Source: VRUE01 sp035698885
Lineage (GTDB): Bacteria; Actinomycetota; Thermoleophilia; Solirubrobacterales; 70-9
NCBI GenBank assembly: GCA_035698885.1
Contig: DASSBJ010000122.1
Location: forward strand, 1-14,708
Direction: 5' to 3'
Length of the DNA: 14,708 bases
Part shown: positions 13,027 to 14,708 of the stretch, one piece after another
Position numbering within the stretch: position 1 is the stretch's first letter
How the letters are laid out: each line of letters starts with the position of its first letter
The notes under the pieces: generated by a model
What the model saw: the letters and a program-made list of their open reading frames with translations, nothing else
Databases searched by the model: none
What the model was told of the DNA's origin: nothing
Translations under genes and position numbers: made by a program

Positions 13027-14133
13027 TCACGTCGCCTGACTTTGTAGCACTTCTGCCAAGCCAGCGAGAAATCTGTCGTTCTCGGCCGGGGTGCCGTAGC
13101 TGACCCGGATGTGGCCGGACTCGCCGAGGGGGGTTCCGGGGCGGACGGCGATCGAGCGCTCGGCGAGCCCGGCGACGACCGCCCTCTCCTCGGCCTCGCC
13201 GAGGTCGATCCAGGAGAAGTTGGTCTGCGTCTCGGCGGTCGAGAGGCCGAGCTCGTGCAGGCCGCTCTCGACGCGCACGCGCTCGACCAGGGTGCGCTCG
13301 ACCCGGCGCTCGACGTCGTCCTGGTGCAGAACCGCCTCCGCAGCCGCCGCCTGGGCGAGCGCGTTGACGCTGAACGGCTGACGCACCGCGTCGATCGCGG
13401 CGCGGAACTTGGCCGAGCCGAGGGCGAAGCCGACCCGCAGGCCGGCGAGGCCATAGATCTTGCTGAAGGTGCGCAGCAGGACGAGGTTGGGGAACTCGGC
13501 GAGCAGGTCGACGGTGGTGTCCGGATCGTCGATCGCCTGGAACTCGACATAGGCCTCGTCGAGGGCGATCGTCACGTGGCTGGGGATGCGCTCGCAGAAG
13601 GCCGCGACCTCGGCGGCCGGGATGTGGGTGCCGGTGGGGTTGTTCGGGTTGCAGACGATCACGATCTGGGTCGCCGCGGTGACCTCGGCGGCCATCGCGT
13701 CGAGGTCGTGGACCTCTCCGTCGGCCAGCGGCACGCGGATCTCGCGGGCGCCGGTCAGCGCCCCGAGGTGCGGGTAGATCGAGAACGAGGGCCAGGCGTA
13801 GACGATCTCGGCGCCCGGCTCGCAGAGCGCCTCGGCGGCGGCGAGCAGGATCTCGCAGGAGCCGTTGCCGACGGCGACCCTGGTCGGCTCGGTCTCGTAG
13901 CGCTCGGCGATGCGGCGCCGCAGCAGGGTCGCGTCGGGGTCCGGGTAGCGGTTCATCGCCCCCGCCGCGGCCTGAATCGCCTCGACCACCTTCGGGTGCG
14001 GCCCGAAGGGCGACTCGTTGGAGGCGAGCTGGGCGATCTGACCGGCGGCGATCGCCTCCGGAGCCTGCCCGGTGGGCACGCCGGCCTGGTAGCCCGGGAT
14101 GCGGGCGAGCTTCTCGGCGAAGGTGACGGTCAT
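13027..14133 (-). CDS. hisC: histidinol-phosphate / aromatic amino acid aminotransferase (HisC family)
   Basis: This is a PLP-dependent fold-type I aminotransferase of 368 residues. It has ASNESPFGP (37-45), RYPDPD (62-67), CNPNNPTGT (161-169), LDEAYVEF (191-198; D192 and Y195 contact PLP), RTFSKIYGLAGLRVG (221-235; K225 forms the Schiff base) and the carboxylate-binding RVSYGT (343-348). The family uses histidinol phosphate, and many members also transaminate phenylpyruvate, hydroxyphenylpyruvate or prephenate. With aroH upstream and aroF-tyrA-aroA downstream, an aromatic role is likely. Whether it also serves histidine depends on whether another hisC exists elsewhere. The ATG at 14133 is preceded by CACAAT six bases upstream and by no Shine-Dalgarno. 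aroH ends 33 bases upstream. Confidence 0.93.
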   Translation of the reverse strand: MTVTFAEKLARIPGYQAGVPTGQAPEAIAAGQIAQLASNESPFGPHPKVVEAIQAAAGAMNRYPDPDATLLRRRIAERYETEPTRVAVGNGSCEILLAAAEALCEPGAEIVYAWPSFSIYPHLGALTGAREIRVPLADGEVHDLDAMAAEVTAATQIVIVCNPNNPTGTHIPAAEVAAFCERIPSHVTIALDEAYVEFQAIDDPDTTVDLLAEFPNLVLLRTFSKIYGLAGLRVGFALGSAKFRAAIDAVRQPFSVNALAQAAAAEAVLHQDDVERRVERTLVERVRVESGLHELGLSTAETQTNFSWIDLGEAEERAVVAGLAERSIAVRPGTPLGESGHIRVSYGTPAENDRFLAGLAEVLQSQAT

Positions 14134-14145
14134 GCGCTCATTGTG
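14134..14145 (-). promoter_or_regulatory. weak -10-like element before hisC
   Basis: On the minus strand CACAAT (14145-14140) is followed by GAGCGC and the hisC ATG. It matches TATAAT at four positions and lies at the same distance from the start codon as the TANNNT elements of other genes here. A CTGACC 15 bases upstream is a weak -35 candidate. It may be an internal leaderless promoter in the aroH-hisC gap. Confidence 0.35.
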
Positions 14146-14166
14146 GCCGATGCGCGTCGGGGTCAG

Positions 14167-14559
14167 CTACTGAGCGGCATGCAGGTCGGTGCGCAGCTCC
14201 TGCGTGGCCCCGAGGTAGACGTGCGTTGTCTCGTGCCCGACCGGCGCGTAGTAGTGGACCATCGCGCGGATCACCCGCGGCATCGAGCCCGGCACCGGGA
14301 TCTCCCGGCAACAGAGCAACGGCACCGCCTCGAGCCCCAGCTCACGCGCCGCGGCGGCGGGAAACTCGGCGTCGAGGTCGTCGGTGGTCGTGAACAGGCA
14401 GCTGACCATCGCCCGCGGCTCCAGCCCGTTGCGCTCGATCAGCTCGCGCACCAGCTCCGTCGTCGCCGCGGCGATCGCCGCCGCCTCGTTCGCCTCCGCC
14501 TGAACGGCCCCCCGCACCGCAAAGAGCCTCTGATCCCCATTCACGCTCATCCCGCCCAT
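14167..14559 (-). CDS. aroH: monofunctional chorismate mutase, AroH type
   Basis: AroH converts chorismate to prephenate, the entry to the Phe/Tyr branch. The 130-residue protein matches the trimeric Bacillus subtilis AroH fold rather than the all-helical AroQ type. Aligning with the B. subtilis enzyme from memory, active-site residues are kept: R16 (R7), F66 (F57), R72 (R63), C83 (C75), E86 (E78), R98 (R90), Y115 (Y108) and R123 (R116). Recognisable motifs are FAVRGA, LDAEFPAAAAREL and HVYLGA. It is first in the leftward aromatic gene run, 33 bases before hisC. In B. subtilis aroH also lies in the supraoperon that includes hisC, tyrA and the EPSP synthase gene. ATGs at 14559 and 14550 and a GTG at 14544 are all possible starts; I give the longest. 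No clear promoter is seen. Confidence 0.92.
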   Translation of the reverse strand: MGGMSVNGDQRLFAVRGAVQAEANEAAAIAAATTELVRELIERNGLEPRAMVSCLFTTTDDLDAEFPAAAARELGLEAVPLLCCREIPVPGSMPRVIRAMVHYYAPVGHETTHVYLGATQELRTDLHAAQ

Positions 14560-14604
14560 CTTCCCAAACCCGAGGGACTGGACACCCGGCGCGGCGGGTC
14601 CTGT

Positions 14605-14630
14605 CGCGGATTTGGAACCACCATCCTGCG
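14605..14630. repeat. imperfect palindrome in the aroH upstream region
   Basis: CGCGGAT (14605-14611) can pair with ATCCTGCG (14623-14630) with one bulged base, leaving an 11-base loop that contains TTGGAACCACC. It lies in the non-coding stretch 14560-14638 between the aroH start and the YjbQ remnant. It could be part of an intergenic palindromic repeat or the aroH control region. One copy in one window cannot decide this. Confidence 0.25.
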
Positions 14631-14638
14631 GTCGCTAA

Positions 14639-14708
14639 AGCGTCGGCGGTCGCCTCGCGCTCGGCACCTGGCAGCAGCTCGTCCTGATCGACTTCGACGA
14701 CCGCCCGC
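14639..14708 (+). pseudogene. 3' fragment of a YjbQ/UPF0047-family gene, cut by window edge
   Basis: In the plus-strand frame starting at 14639 the translation contains GGRLALGTWQQLVLIDFD followed by DRP, then leaves the window. This is the highly conserved C-terminal signature of the YjbQ/UPF0047 family (GRLxLGTWQ...DFDxRPR), small proteins of about 130-140 residues; only roughly the last fifth would follow from here. A TAA at 14636-14638 lies in the same frame, and there is no ATG, GTG or TTG between it and the signature. The upstream 75 bases show none of the family's earlier motifs (HTSA, GDGNAHxH) in any frame. The gene therefore seems to have lost its 5' part, by deletion or insertion, or the sequence here has an error. 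Members have been linked to thiamine-phosphate synthase-like activity, which a fragment this short would not keep. Confidence 0.6.

Noticed and set aside
1..14708. CRISPR array, tRNA/rRNA gene, transposase, toxin-antitoxin or phage genes
   Set aside because: No regularly spaced repeats, tRNA-like segments or protein signatures of these types were seen on either strand. The window is largely core metabolism and translation.

Overview
The window is about 14.7 kb of high-GC DNA (by eye around 70%). It is almost entirely housekeeping genes, nearly all on the minus strand and packed with overlaps or gaps of a few bases. Gene content, GC content, the near absence of Shine-Dalgarno sequences and repeated leaderless-type promoters suggest an actinobacterium. 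My best guess is class Thermoleophilia (Solirubrobacterales or a relative); that placement is inference and needs a marker-gene search.

Right half, read in the direction of transcription (right to left): aroH (chorismate mutase), hisC (histidinol-phosphate/aromatic aminotransferase), aroF (type I DAHP synthase), tyrA (prephenate/arogenate dehydrogenase), aroA (EPSP synthase), cmk (CMP kinase), der (ribosome-assembly GTPase) and metK (SAM synthetase). This is an aromatic amino acid 'supraoperon' running into nucleotide, ribosome and SAM genes. It holds the first shikimate step, the EPSP step, the chorismate-to-prephenate step and the tyrosine branch. pheA, the trp genes and the remaining shikimate genes are not in the window. 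A 239-base leader before aroF can fold into a strong structure on the transcribed strand.

Middle: a small DUF3892-like gene (minus) of visibly lower GC faces a small membrane-anchored bacterial PH-domain gene (plus). The PH gene is divergent from priA across an 83-base intergenic region holding two promoters and a long GC-rich inverted repeat.

Left half, right to left: priA (replication restart helicase), def (peptide deformylase), fmt (Met-tRNA formyltransferase), rsmB (16S rRNA m5C methyltransferase) and the start of a small zinc-ribbon protein cut by the left edge. def-fmt and fmt-rsmB are joined by identical GTGA stop/start overlaps, so formylation, deformylation and rRNA modification are translationally coupled.

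Right edge: about 150 bases with no intact gene, containing the 3' part of a YjbQ/UPF0047-family gene on the plus strand. A stop codon lies just upstream and the rest of the gene is missing. I found no tRNA, rRNA, CRISPR array, IS element or phage gene. The most interesting signals are non-coding: a recurrent TANNNT-N6-8-start-codon layout in front of at least six genes, the structured aroF leader, the priA/PH operator-like inverted repeat, and the YjbQ remnant.
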